Source: a virus. From it: DNA of 64,000 bases. Location of the stretch: the IMG/VR virus record IMGVR_UViG_3300020200_000014, positions 21,059 to 85,058 of that record; one strand, 5' to 3'. A model generated the notes under the pieces. The model searched no databases, was not told the origin of the DNA, and saw nothing but the letters and a program-made list of their open reading frames with translations. Both the position numbers and the translations under genes were made by a program. Shown here piece by piece: positions 32,188 through 40,639 of this stretch. Numbering within the stretch: position 1 is the first letter of the stretch; every line of letters begins with the position of its first letter.

Positions 32188-34094
32188 TGAAAAATTCAAT
32201 TAATACTAATAATGTTCTTTTAATTGGTTTTGCTGAAAAGGGACCGATTGAGACACCTATTTTGATTAAAGATTTAGATCAACTTAAATCAACTTTGGGT
32301 TTTCCTCATTCAGACTCTTATTTGTTTTATACAGCTGAGCAATTATTGTCTTCAGAAGAGAATATTTATATTTATAGGGTTAATACTAAGGAAGAAACAG
32401 CTAATATTCCTGTTCCTGGCATGGATAATATAATAAAGATTCATTCTAAAGTCCGTGGCCCTTATATTTTTAATACAAATCAATTTTTTAAATGGAAATT
32501 AAATGGTGTTCTTGCTAATAAACCTTTGGTTGTTTTGATGACAGATAAGGATGGTATTAGTGCAAAACAATTAGCAGATGAGTTAAATGATCAATTAACG
32601 AGAAGGGACGGAATTGAATTTTATGTTCACGATGATGATTTTATAGCTGTAAGGACTACAAACCCATTAAAAAACGAATTGGAATTAGTTTCTATTCAAA
32701 ATTCCATGTGTGGGCCTTGGGGGTCGATTGGTTTTGGCTATGAAATGAAGCCAGCTATTAAAGTAAGTTCAAAAGATTATGTTTCTTTTAGTAATTGTGA
32801 GCATTTGTTCTTGCAAATCATAGTAAGTGGAAGTGGCTATGAAAATATAGATGGTAAAATACAAATAGTAAATTTAGATGAACTAGACAGAAGAAAAAAT
32901 AGTGTAAACGACATAATTGATTATATTAACAAAGTAGAGATTCCTTCTTTGCCAGGAGGATGGACGGCTTTTAATTCAGAAGGAAAATTGGGATTTAAAA
33001 CAACTTTTGCTGGAAAAGATGCATCTATACGCATTAGACCTACAAAGCTATCTACAGTTCTTGGTTTCGACACCATAGAAGCTACAGGAAATAGCCCTAA
33101 AAATGATGCAATATTTTTGGGGTCCAAAAATTCAAGTGATGAGTCTTTTTTAGTTTATGCAGACAGTGCTGGAGAAGATGGAAATTCTACAAGAATAACA
33201 ATAGTTAATGATGAAAACACTTTTAACATAAGTGTTTATAACAAAGGATTGCTGGTTGAATCTTGGGGGCAATTAAGCAAGAATCCAAATGATAGATTTT
33301 ACGTTGAATCTTTTATAAATTCATTTTCTAATTGGATAAGAATTAAAGATAACGCTAAAAACAATACTTCACCCAAGAGTGGAACTTATAAGTTAATTTC
33401 CAATAAAAACATAAATTCTTTAGACAAGTCTTCAAAGAATGATATTTTGCTTAAAAGCATAAAGAATATCTTTGAAAAAGAGAAGATATCATTTGATATC
33501 ATTTGTGTTCCAGGGTTCTTTTCCCACGAAGTTGCTGAATGCTTAATTGCAGAATGTGAAAAGAGGCAAGATTGTTTGGCTATTATTGATACTGAGTTAG
33601 GATCAGAATTAGATTGCAATTTGAGTTCTAGCAATTATGGAGCGGTGTTTGGTCCTTGGGTAAAGGCGACTGATATTTATAACAAAACTAATATTTGGTT
33701 GCCGCCATCAGGAGTAGTGATATCGAACATATTAAGTTCTTTGCCATACAAGTTAATCCCTGGTATTCTTGATGTTTTCTCAGAAGAAACTTTTAGCTCT
33801 AATGTTAATCAGATTATTTTTTCCAAAAATAGCAGAAGCTTCATGTTAAGAACTCAAAATGTTCTATCAGGCATCAGAATAAATGAAATAAAAAAATTAA
33901 TAAATTTGAAAAAGCAATTGAATTTAGCTTTAAATAATGAAGAAATTAGCAAAAAATTATCCGAAGTTTACGGATATATATTGAAACAGTTGGATATTCG
34001 AGTTGAATGGATTAAATTAGAAATAGGTAAAAATTCAGCTAGTTTAATTTTTAAATGGATGGGAAGAGAATTTAGGTTAAATTTTAATATATAA
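32187..34094 (+). CDS. Tail sheath protein, gp18-like
   Basis: I start at the ATG overlapping the gp15-like stop (635 residues, close to the 659 of T4 gp18). NNVLLIGFAEKGPIETPILI and EENIYIYRVN are typical of the sheath N-terminal domain, the middle contains several beta domains, and VWLPPSG-like NIWLPPSGVVISNI with SFMLRTQNVLSGIRIN marks the polymerisation domain near the end. The C-terminal handshake strands are diverged. Context (gp15-like before, tube after) supports the call. It would polymerise around the tail tube and contract at injection. Confidence 0.72.
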   Translation: MKNSINTNNVLLIGFAEKGPIETPILIKDLDQLKSTLGFPHSDSYLFYTAEQLLSSEENIYIYRVNTKEETANIPVPGMDNIIKIHSKVRGPYIFNTNQFFKWKLNGVLANKPLVVLMTDKDGISAKQLADELNDQLTRRDGIEFYVHDDDFIAVRTTNPLKNELELVSIQNSMCGPWGSIGFGYEMKPAIKVSSKDYVSFSNCEHLFLQIIVSGSGYENIDGKIQIVNLDELDRRKNSVNDIIDYINKVEIPSLPGGWTAFNSEGKLGFKTTFAGKDASIRIRPTKLSTVLGFDTIEATGNSPKNDAIFLGSKNSSDESFLVYADSAGEDGNSTRITIVNDENTFNISVYNKGLLVESWGQLSKNPNDRFYVESFINSFSNWIRIKDNAKNNTSPKSGTYKLISNKNINSLDKSSKNDILLKSIKNIFEKEKISFDIICVPGFFSHEVAECLIAECEKRQDCLAIIDTELGSELDCNLSSSNYGAVFGPWVKATDIYNKTNIWLPPSGVVISNILSSLPYKLIPGILDVFSEETFSSNVNQIIFSKNSRSFMLRTQNVLSGIRINEIKKLINLKKQLNLALNNEEISKKLSEVYGYILKQLDIRVEWIKLEIGKNSASLIFKWMGREFRLNFNI

Positions 34095-34108
34095 AAGAAA
34101 GGAAACAT

Positions 34109-34813
34109 ATGGAAATAAATTTTGACGATGCTCCTGGTATTCTCCAAAACTCTCCACAACCAATGGGTCTTGGCCCTATAGGAAACAGCGACAATATATT
34201 TAAGAGAAAATTTCGTTGGACAATGGAAATTGGGTATTGCATTAAAGATATCGTGGTTGCCGGAGTCGTAGTGGACAAGGCACCATTGTATAGTATTCCA
34301 AAAACATTCGTTAAAGTTGGCGCTCGTCCACAGATAGATTTTGATGAAACCCAAATTGATTTCTTAAATGGTCGTATGTGGCTTCCAGGCAAGGGTGTTT
34401 TCCAAACAATGGCAGTTACTTACTATGATGTAACTACTGCTTCCTTAGCCAACAACTTATTTGGATGGATTGCATCTGTTTATAATATTTATGATCCATG
34501 TTATTTGCAAATGGGATCAAGAGTTGGCGATTACCAAGGCGTTGCGAAGCTTTATTTATATGATGGTTGCGGTAATGCACTTGAGGGCTGGATGTTGCAG
34601 AACGTTTGGCCACAATCAGTTAATTTTGGCGATTTAGACATGGGTTCTGATGAAGTTTGCACAGTAGAATTAACTTTGAGATACACTAACGTTCAATATT
34701 GCTCTTTCTGCCCGAATTCTACACCAAACTTCTGTGAATGCACTGGTTGCCCATCTCCGTTGCCATCTAATTACGAACCTTGCACTGTCGATATTGTTGG
34801 GGATTGCACATAA
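34109..34813 (+). CDS. Tail tube protein, gp19-like
   Basis: A 234-residue protein with AAAGGAAACAT before ATG. Key blocks are MGLGPIGNSDNIFKRKFRW, RPQIDFDETQIDF, VTYYDV, LYLYDGCGNALEGWMLQNVW and PQSVNFGDLDMGSDEVCTVE, as in T4-like tubes, followed by a Cys-rich tail (CSFCPN, CECTGC). It forms the inner tail channel. A strong hairpin terminator follows directly, so this is probably the most highly expressed tail gene. It has two divergent paralogues, downstream at 34882 and at 18891. Confidence 0.82.
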   Translation: MEINFDDAPGILQNSPQPMGLGPIGNSDNIFKRKFRWTMEIGYCIKDIVVAGVVVDKAPLYSIPKTFVKVGARPQIDFDETQIDFLNGRMWLPGKGVFQTMAVTYYDVTTASLANNLFGWIASVYNIYDPCYLQMGSRVGDYQGVAKLYLYDGCGNALEGWMLQNVWPQSVNFGDLDMGSDEVCTVELTLRYTNVQYCSFCPNSTPNFCECTGCPSPLPSNYEPCTVDIVGDCT

Positions 34814-34836
34814 TTATTTTACCAAAATTTACTATG

Positions 34837-34873
34837 AGAAGAGGCATAGCTACTATGTCTCTTCTTTTTTTTT
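34837..34873 (+). terminator. Rho-independent terminator after the tail tube
   Basis: A 12-base stem, AGAAGAGGCATA (34837-34848) with TATGTCTCTTCT (34854-34865), one G-U pair, five-base loop, then a run of T to 34873. It separates the tube gene from the tube-like gene at 34882. Confidence 0.8.
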
Positions 34874-34881
34874 GGAGTTAT

Positions 34882-35574
34882 ATGGAAAAGATGAATTTTT
34901 TTGCTCATCCTGAGTGGAGTAGTGATGGAGTTGATTTAAATAATCGAATTTGTATTAAGCAAAAGAATAGATGGAAATTTATAATTCCGTGTATTTCAGC
35001 AAATGGTGTTTCTTCATTACCTCCTGCAAAAGTAAGCAGACCGACATTATCATTTAAAGAAATAACTGCTGAACATTTAAATGAAACTATTTATTTCCCT
35101 TCCAAGCCTGATTTTAAGCCAATTTCTTTAACATTGTATGATATTAGAAAGCCAACAGAAAATCCTGTGTTTAGTTGGATAAAAAGAGTTTATAATCCGG
35201 CTGAATGTGCTTATTGGCGTCCTCCTTTGGGTGGTGGAACAGTAACCCCAGATTTGCCAAGTTTGAAATGCGCACAAGCATTTTTAGTTTATTTTGATGG
35301 ATGCGGCAATATAATCGACAGATGGGTATTTGAACACATTTGGCCACAACAGGCAGAATTTGCAGAGGGAGACATGTCAGATTCTAATATTGTTTATTGT
35401 GATGTTACATTGAGGTTCGATAGAGCATATATTTGTCTTAACGAAACATCTTTGCCTGATTTTGGGACACTACCATCTAATTTAAATTGTTCCGTGACAT
35501 CTGGGTTTGCGATGGCAGATTATTCACCTGTGCCCGAACCAGAATTTATAACTATTAGAAATTTTCAAAATTGA
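34882..35574 (+). CDS. Second, divergent tail-tube-like protein
   Basis: About 230 residues from ATG 34882, with TTTGGAG upstream; earlier in-frame Met codons run back through the terminator and are unlikely. It shares the tube fold markers: KQKNRWKFIIP, RPTLSFKE, LTLYDI, an AFLVYFDGCGNIIDRWVFEHIW block, PQQAEFAEGDMSDSNIVYCD and a final Arg-Phe strand. It may form the tube initiator or terminator ring, or a minor tube component. It would be read through the terminator at a lower level. Confidence 0.7.
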   Translation: MEKMNFFAHPEWSSDGVDLNNRICIKQKNRWKFIIPCISANGVSSLPPAKVSRPTLSFKEITAEHLNETIYFPSKPDFKPISLTLYDIRKPTENPVFSWIKRVYNPAECAYWRPPLGGGTVTPDLPSLKCAQAFLVYFDGCGNIIDRWVFEHIWPQQAEFAEGDMSDSNIVYCDVTLRFDRAYICLNETSLPDFGTLPSNLNCSVTSGFAMADYSPVPEPEFITIRNFQN

Positions 35575-35598
35575 GGTATTTAGTTACTATTATACTAT

Positions 35599-35826
35599 AT
35601 GGGAAAAAGTCTAATTGAAGTGTTAGAGCAGCAAGAACTTATACAAAAATTGATAGACAATGGTTATGGGGAGTTAGTAGATGCTTTATTAAGTCATGAA
35701 GGCAGCACATTTACAAAGGGTGAAAGATTAAATAAAAGTGGCACTTGTAGAGTTTTAGGTTGGAAAACCAAGAAACTAGAGGATACATTGGCTGCTTGTC
35801 GTAAAGTCTTAGAAAATGATTTTTAA
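35599..35826 (+). CDS. Small hypothetical protein
   Basis: A 75-residue protein: LIEVLEQQELIQKLIDNGYGELVDALL, then GERLNKSGTCRVLGWKTKKLEDTL. It looks like a helical pair with a basic turn and could bind nucleic acid or partner proteins. It converges on the gp55-like gene with a 4-base overlap. I do not recognise it. Confidence 0.55.
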   Translation: MGKSLIEVLEQQELIQKLIDNGYGELVDALLSHEGSTFTKGERLNKSGTCRVLGWKTKKLEDTLAACRKVLENDF

Positions 35827-36362
35827 GTATTGAAACGGTCTTTATTGTTAGAAATTTTAGATTTACCTTTGTTTTTGTGATTGACTAGTGCAGGTTCTTT
35901 AGCTTGTAAATGTACTCCAAACTTACGCTTAAATTCATTGTAATTTTTAGCTCCTCTATATAACTGCCTGTAATGATTCAAAATACAGGTGGTCATGTAG
36001 TTGAATGCTTTTCCCTTTATTGGGTCGAAACGGTCTATTTTCTGCATGCAAATGATTACGAATTCCTGAATTGCTTCTTCTACTTCAACAAAGTTATATT
36101 TCCTATATCTGATGATGTTTTCTGCTAATTTGAAGAATGCATTAATTAATTGTCCTTCTATATCTTCGTAATGTATACATAATATTCTATATTCTTCATT
36201 TTTTACGCTAATTATTTCATCTCTTTCAGGTGTAGCGTTTCTTTTTTGGGCTAATAATAAATCCTCTAATATTAGTTCGTATTTTACTTTATCTTGCTTG
36301 GATTGCTTAAACTTAGCAATATTAGCTTCAAAGAGTTTATTGTCTAAATAATGTGCCTTCAC
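35823..36362 (-). CDS. Late-transcription sigma factor, gp55-like
   Basis: A 179-residue protein with a GTG start and AGGAATAA before it. Residues about 70-150 match a minimal sigma70 region 2: EDIEGQLINAFFKLAENIIRY, EEAIQEFVIICMQKIDRFDP, KGKAFNYMTTCILNHYRQLYRG. That is the order seen in T4 gp55, which binds host core RNA polymerase and reads TATAAATA late promoters. No region 4 is present, as in gp55. Late boxes of that type occur in this window (24039). It is followed by a basic tail (NHKNKGKSKISNNK). Confidence 0.75.
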   Translation of the reverse strand: MKAHYLDNKLFEANIAKFKQSKQDKVKYELILEDLLLAQKRNATPERDEIISVKNEEYRILCIHYEDIEGQLINAFFKLAENIIRYRKYNFVEVEEAIQEFVIICMQKIDRFDPIKGKAFNYMTTCILNHYRQLYRGAKNYNEFKRKFGVHLQAKEPALVNHKNKGKSKISNNKDRFNT

Positions 36363-36377
36363 TTATTCCTTTATATT

Positions 36378-36554
36378 ATGAAAAACCTCTACGAAATATT
36401 AACTAATATAGTTATATGTCCAACAATCCCCAAAAATTACAGGGAATTAAAGGAATATTATTTAAATTATAAACTTACTAATGAATCTGAGGCTATAAGT
36501 CTTTTGGAGAAAAAGTATGGAATTAACAGTTCAGATTCTACAAAACCCGAATGA
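36378..36554 (+). CDS. 58-residue hypothetical protein
   Basis: From ATG 36378 just after the divergent gp55-like start. The helical sequence PKNYRELKEYYLNYKLTNESEAISLLEKKYG looks protein-coding. It overlaps the next gene by 38 bases in another frame. Function unknown. Confidence 0.5.
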   Translation: MKNLYEILTNIVICPTIPKNYRELKEYYLNYKLTNESEAISLLEKKYGINSSDSTKPE

Positions 36555-37347
36555 ATCTGTAGATGAAACTATGAAATCATTGGATGGATTGCCAGTTAGA
36601 GTCACAAAGTTTAATTATGGTTTAGATAGAAGCAAATTAATCAATGATTCTGCTGCCAAGTCTAATACTGATTGGCAATTGTATCTGGATTCTTCGGAAG
36701 TTGTTGTATCTGGATTAGATAATTTACAGTTAGCAACCAGTCATATTCAGCTATTGCAAGGTGAAATACTTACCAAACCCATTAGAATATGGAATAAAAA
36801 TCAGCATAAATTCAAAAATCCAGTCTTCGAAACAATAGAAGGAGAGTCAGTTTTTTGTGATATGATTATTTACAAGAAGAAAAATGATGTCGAAACAGGT
36901 TTAGAAACTTGGAAAAAAACAAAAAACTTGTCTGTTGATTATTATTATTATCAAGCTTTAACCAACTTAAAACACAAAAAAACAAAAGAATTTCTAAACT
37001 TAGCTGAATATTATCTTTTTAATTCAAAAGACATAATAAAGTCTACTATGTTGATATATTACATGGCTTTCATCAATCAAGACATTAACAATTTAATATT
37101 TTGTTTGTCTAATCACATATTGATGGCTGAGTTTTGGTGCCTTTTAGGAGATATTTCTTTCAAGAATAATCAGTTTATGAAAGCAATTGCCTTTTATCAG
37201 AATGCTATGATTTTAGGTGGAAGAAGACTAAAAGAGGATAAATGGCCTATGCATATAACAAAATACAAGGAATATCCAGAAAAGATAATAAATGAAATAA
37301 AAGAAATTCAAAATAAATCTAGTTCATTTACAACCACAGTTACTTGA
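36517..37347 (+). CDS. GT2-like domain fused to TPR helices
   Basis: A 276-residue protein. The N-terminus (LTVQILQNPNESVDETMKSL) has the shape of a GT-A strand-helix unit, and NTDWQLYLDSSEVV resembles the DxD strand of GT2 enzymes but lacks a clear metal pair. Residues about 130-260 are TPR-like helices (FWCLLGDISFKNNQFMKAIAFYQNAM). Such fusions occur in environmental phages next to glycan genes. Catalytic activity is doubtful; a scaffold or lectin-like role is possible. Confidence 0.55.
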   Translation: MELTVQILQNPNESVDETMKSLDGLPVRVTKFNYGLDRSKLINDSAAKSNTDWQLYLDSSEVVVSGLDNLQLATSHIQLLQGEILTKPIRIWNKNQHKFKNPVFETIEGESVFCDMIIYKKKNDVETGLETWKKTKNLSVDYYYYQALTNLKHKKTKEFLNLAEYYLFNSKDIIKSTMLIYYMAFINQDINNLIFCLSNHILMAEFWCLLGDISFKNNQFMKAIAFYQNAMILGGRRLKEDKWPMHITKYKEYPEKIINEIKEIQNKSSSFTTTVT

Positions 37348-37685
37348 TCTTCCCATCTGGTTATAGCAATTTGTTTACGACCATTCGGAAGTTCTTTCAA
37401 TTTCTTTTCTAGATCATTTATATGACAACTGATTACAGACCAATTATTTTCAGTTAATTTAGGGAATTCAAGGTCAGGATTAACGACATCACCCATTCCT
37501 GGAAAATGTTCTTTAAGCTGTCTTACACCATATTTCAATACATCACGATAAAATGGGACATTACAAGGACAACCTGGATTTTGTTCGTATTTAATTATTC
37601 CTTCTTTTAGAATTTCTGGTAGACTTCTTCTAAATTCAGGATTTTGGAGGGCTTGTTTTACTTGTTGTATCGATATTTTTTGCAT
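37308..37685 (-). CDS. Conserved-looking small phage protein with CPCNVPFY motif
   Basis: A 125-residue protein: ISIQQVKQALQNPEFRRSLPEILKEG, then PGCPCNVPFYRDVLKYG, and a C-terminal half with a DDLEKKL-like helix and ITRWEDQVTVVVNEL strand. The two Cys might bind metal with partners. It is the last gene of a four-gene minus-strand operon (37308-38576) and overlaps the zinc-ribbon gene by 50 bases. Confidence 0.6.
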   Translation of the reverse strand: MQKISIQQVKQALQNPEFRRSLPEILKEGIIKYEQNPGCPCNVPFYRDVLKYGVRQLKEHFPGMGDVVNPDLEFPKLTENNWSVISCHINDLEKKLKELPNGRKQIAITRWEDQVTVVVNELDLF

Positions 37686-37902
37686 GTTTTTTAAATTTAA
37701 TTAACCTACCACAATTAGGACACTTATATCTTTGTTGTTGTTCTATTGTCTTTCCAGGTTGTAATTTTCTATTTTCATCAAATTTAGGAGTAACTGTCAT
37801 TACAGGTGCAGTTGGATGAACTATAAGGTCTTCAGCAACAGGCTTTTCTTCCCATCTACTGAAGTGACAAAACTGACAATATAATCTGTATGGTTTAATC
37901 AT
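37636..37902 (-). CDS. Zinc-ribbon protein
   Basis: An 88-residue protein with CQFCHF near the start and CPNCGRLIKFKK near residue 60, a split CxxC...CxxC ribbon separated by about 50 residues containing Pro-rich loops. The tail is basic. It could bind nucleic acid or RNA polymerase. It overlaps both neighbours, so expression is coupled. Confidence 0.6.
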   Translation of the reverse strand: MIKPYRLYCQFCHFSRWEEKPVAEDLIVHPTAPVMTVTPKFDENRKLQPGKTIEQQQRYKCPNCGRLIKFKKHAKNIDTTSKTSPPKS

Positions 37903-38209
37903 TTTTTGGTAAATTCACTAAAGTACCAGCCTCAAGATAGTTCATAAATTGAGCCATTAAATTAGATAAAACACTTCCCAGACCAGCAGATAGCACTACG
38001 TATAATAAATTTTCATAATATAATAAACCTAATGCTAAGCCGACCCAAGTTCCACAACATTGATAACATGTAACTATTTGATAAACTTTGCTTCTTAACC
38101 ATCCTCCAGGCTTTCCCAACCAGTCTCTTAAAGGTGCAAAAAGTTTACTATCAACTACAATATGAGTAATGCCAATAACACCTAAAATAAAAAGTAAAAA
38201 ATATTCCAT
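37895..38209 (-). CDS. DUF1360-like membrane protein
   Basis: A 104-residue protein with hydrophobic spans at residues 2-20 (FLLFILGVIGITHIVV) and 50-85. HIVVDSKLFAPLRDWLG and VTCYQCCGTWVGLALG match the DUF1360 pattern, a small two-span membrane protein with a Cys motif found in Bacillus and phages. Role unknown. Confidence 0.6.
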   Translation of the reverse strand: MEYFLLFILGVIGITHIVVDSKLFAPLRDWLGKPGGWLRSKVYQIVTCYQCCGTWVGLALGLLYYENLLYVVLSAGLGSVLSNLMAQFMNYLEAGTLVNLPKND

Positions 38210-38213
38210 AAAA

Positions 38214-38576
38214 TTATCTCCATGAGGTTAAATATAAATGATCTTTATTTCTACTTATTGTAAAGTTAGTAATATCATTTGATAATTTGCTTGCAATATC
38301 AGAATTCAAATTAAAAGTAACATGTTTAGTTATATTATAATCTATTCTATCAATTATTATAGTGTCACCAAAGTATTCTTTTAATTTTTCTAGATGTTGT
38401 TCGTTTAATGCATTTATCAAATCGATAAGAGATTGAAGTCTCATGGTTCTGAGGAATGAAACTCTTTGGCTTAAAAACCATTGGTCAAATATGTAAGAGA
38501 AGTCATTAAGCAAAAATCTAACTTCTTTATTGTTAAATATAAGTTCCTCAATATTTTTGAGATTTATTGTGAACAT
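38214..38576 (-). CDS. Hypothetical protein, start region duplicated
   Basis: A 120-residue protein: MFTINLKNIEELIFNNKEVRF, a WFLSQRVSFLRTMRLQSLIDL helix and a C-terminal beta part. It heads the minus-strand operon. Its first 13 codons and upstream region lie in a 67-base unit that is repeated directly upstream (38602-38668), so a second, truncated copy of its start exists. Function unknown. Confidence 0.55.
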   Translation of the reverse strand: MFTINLKNIEELIFNNKEVRFLLNDFSYIFDQWFLSQRVSFLRTMRLQSLIDLINALNEQHLEKLKEYFGDTIIIDRIDYNITKHVTFNLNSDIASKLSNDITNFTISRNKDHLYLTSWR

Positions 38577-38668
38577 CTACTATATTAACCAAGTAATCGA
38601 AAAATATAAGTTCCTCAATATTTTTGAGATTTATTGTGAACATCTACTATATTAACCAAGTAATCGAA
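38535..38668. repeat. Perfect tandem duplication, two copies of 67 bases
   Basis: The unit from AAATATAAGTTCCTC to AGTAATCGAA at 38535-38601 is repeated exactly at 38602-38668. Copy 1 covers the start of the minus-strand 38214-38576 gene; copy 2 fills the gap before the plus-strand gp26-like gene at 38683. The identity suggests a recent event or an assembly artefact. It duplicates the divergent control region for both genes. Confidence 0.85.
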
Positions 38669-38682
38669 AGGAAAAATTAAAC

Positions 38683-39612
38683 ATGGCAGATGAAGTTTTT
38701 CGTCAAGTAAATCCAAGCGCACCTCAAATTACAGGAAGAATTCCGCCCAAATTCAAAGAAGTTTTAGCTAAGTCTAGAGGAGAAGGGTCGCAACAATCTA
38801 CTCAACAACCACGAAGGGTTGGGAGTGAAAGTTTAGAAGAAATAATAAGTGCTTTAAATAACAAAATTTATGATGAACTAGAGTTGCCGTCTAGAGGTTT
38901 TTTTTATAAGAATGGATTTGGGCCAGAAGATGGAATTTTGCATATGAGGGCAATGACAGGAGAAGAAGAACAAATTTTAACCACAGAAAGATTAGTTCGA
39001 AATGGCCAAGCTATCAATATGATCTTCGGCAGGTGTTTAAAAGAAAAACAATTCAAACCAGAAAATTTTTTGGTCATTGATAGAACCTATTTGCTAATTT
39101 GGCTACGTGGTATTTCATATGGTACAATGTATGAAGTTGAATTAAAATGTCCAAGCTGTGATAAGAAATTTCCTTTTGCTATTAATTTAGACAGTTTACT
39201 TGTAAGAAAGTGCCCTGATGATTTCAAACCACCATTAGAAGGCAAATTACCAGAAAGCGGCTTGCCTTTCTCATACAAATTGCCTAGTGGTGCTGATGAG
39301 GATTCTGTACAGGAGTTTAAGAAACAACATGAACAGAATTTCCAAGGAGGTTTAGATCAGACTTTATCATGGCGAACAGCTACTTTATTGAATAATATTG
39401 GCAAAGTCACTAGCAAAGAAGAGTTGCATGTATTGCTGAAGCATTTGCCTATTGGAGATGTTAATTATTTGCGAAATTTGGTAAATGATCCACCATTCGG
39501 GGTAGATTCTAAGGTACAAATTACTTGCTCGGAATGTTTCCACGATTTCGAGATAGATTTGCCTTATGAAATAAATTTTTTCTTCCCACGTCCCAAAAAG
39601 GAGCGTGCATAG
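38683..39612 (+). CDS. Baseplate hub assembly protein, gp26-like
   Basis: A 309-residue protein with AAAGGA before ATG. LELPSRGFFYKNGFG, a HMRAMTGEEEQILTTERLVRNG block and VIDRTYLLIWLRGISYGTMYEVE are the hallmarks of the T4 gp26/baseplate hub family. It also carries a zinc-ribbon pair, CPSCDKKF and CSECFHDF, at about residues 155 and 285. The next small gene also fits the usual order after gp26. It acts in cytoplasmic baseplate assembly. Confidence 0.75.
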   Translation: MADEVFRQVNPSAPQITGRIPPKFKEVLAKSRGEGSQQSTQQPRRVGSESLEEIISALNNKIYDELELPSRGFFYKNGFGPEDGILHMRAMTGEEEQILTTERLVRNGQAINMIFGRCLKEKQFKPENFLVIDRTYLLIWLRGISYGTMYEVELKCPSCDKKFPFAINLDSLLVRKCPDDFKPPLEGKLPESGLPFSYKLPSGADEDSVQEFKKQHEQNFQGGLDQTLSWRTATLLNNIGKVTSKEELHVLLKHLPIGDVNYLRNLVNDPPFGVDSKVQITCSECFHDFEIDLPYEINFFFPRPKKERA

Positions 39613-39629
39613 CTTTTTGGGAGAATATC

Positions 39630-39800
39630 ATGGAAGAACAATTCTTCTTTAAATATCATATGAAAATGTCCAGGGATGAATTTAGGACTTATCCAATTAA
39701 TGAAAGAAGGTGGATGATCAAAAGATTCTTAAAACAAAAAGAACAAGAAGAAAAAGCCTACGAAACAGCTAAGAAAAATGCCAAAAAAGGCAATAAATAA
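39630..39800 (+). CDS. 56-residue baseplate-associated small protein
   Basis: From ATG 39630, with GGGAG upstream, to TAA 39800. The sequence MEEQFFFKYHMKMSRDEF and RRWMIKRFLKQKEQEEKAYE is a basic coiled helix. In T4-like phages a short protein of this style often follows the gp26 homologue. It is too short to assign further. Confidence 0.6.
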   Translation: MEEQFFFKYHMKMSRDEFRTYPINERRWMIKRFLKQKEQEEKAYETAKKNAKKGNK

Positions 39801-39803
39801 CAT

Positions 39804-40547
39804 ATGGCAACAAAAACAAGAGGCCAAAATCCAGTTATAGGTGATACAGTAACGCTGCAAATGTTTGTTTTTAATTCAAATAATTATGCAGAACTGGATT
39901 CAATTAACCAAATTCTAATTTATTGGTTAGACCCAAATGCACAAACAGAATTCAATCCAGATGGCAGAACGTTAATTGAAACTATACCTGGAAGCTCTGT
40001 CACCAATCCAGATACGGGAGAATATGAATTAGATTTATATTTAGACCCATTAGTTTATACTGAAACTGGCAGATATTTGGACGTTTGGGATGTTACATTT
40101 GAAAGCGGAGATGCATCCACCGAAATAGAACAATTATTTCAAATTTATCCAGATTTATGGTATACAACACCAATCCCGGTAGTCTACGATTTTAATTTCT
40201 ATTTCCAACCAAACAGAATAAGAAAAGGTAATAAAAAATACATTGAAATTCAGATAATTCCAAATGTCCCAACTGCTACTGATTTAGCTACTTACTACGA
40301 AAATTTAGCCATCGCATCACAACTTTTAGTGACGATCAAAAAAAGATGTGGAGATTGTGTGCCATGTGAAGAGGATTTGAATATAATAGTAGATGCCGAG
40401 CCAACAACTTACAAAGAAAAGAACAGAGCTTTTTATTTTTTTGACACAACTGATTATGACTGCGGGACTTACGACATTTACTTCGAATTGATCTTTGGTG
40501 AAAACACCTACGTATCTGATACCAACCAGATTCAGGTTTACGATTGA
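39804..40547 (+). CDS. Beta-sandwich virion protein (tentative)
   Basis: A 247-residue acidic protein rich in Thr, Tyr and Asp with regular strand spacing (DTVTLQMFVFN, GEYELDLYLDP, TGRYLDVWDVTFES). It looks like two immunoglobulin- or invasin-like domains of about 120 residues each, with a CGDCVPC pair in the second. The position after gp26-like genes suggests a baseplate, fibre or decoration protein. No specific family. Confidence 0.5.
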   Translation: MATKTRGQNPVIGDTVTLQMFVFNSNNYAELDSINQILIYWLDPNAQTEFNPDGRTLIETIPGSSVTNPDTGEYELDLYLDPLVYTETGRYLDVWDVTFESGDASTEIEQLFQIYPDLWYTTPIPVVYDFNFYFQPNRIRKGNKKYIEIQIIPNVPTATDLATYYENLAIASQLLVTIKKRCGDCVPCEEDLNIIVDAEPTTYKEKNRAFYFFDTTDYDCGTYDIYFELIFGENTYVSDTNQIQVYD

Positions 40548-40639
40548 AAATCAAAATTTTGAAATTTTCCTTTACAAAGCAAATTATCGCAATAGAATGT
40601 ACTGTTGTCCGAAAGATTAACCCATTGAAGGTAAAAAAA

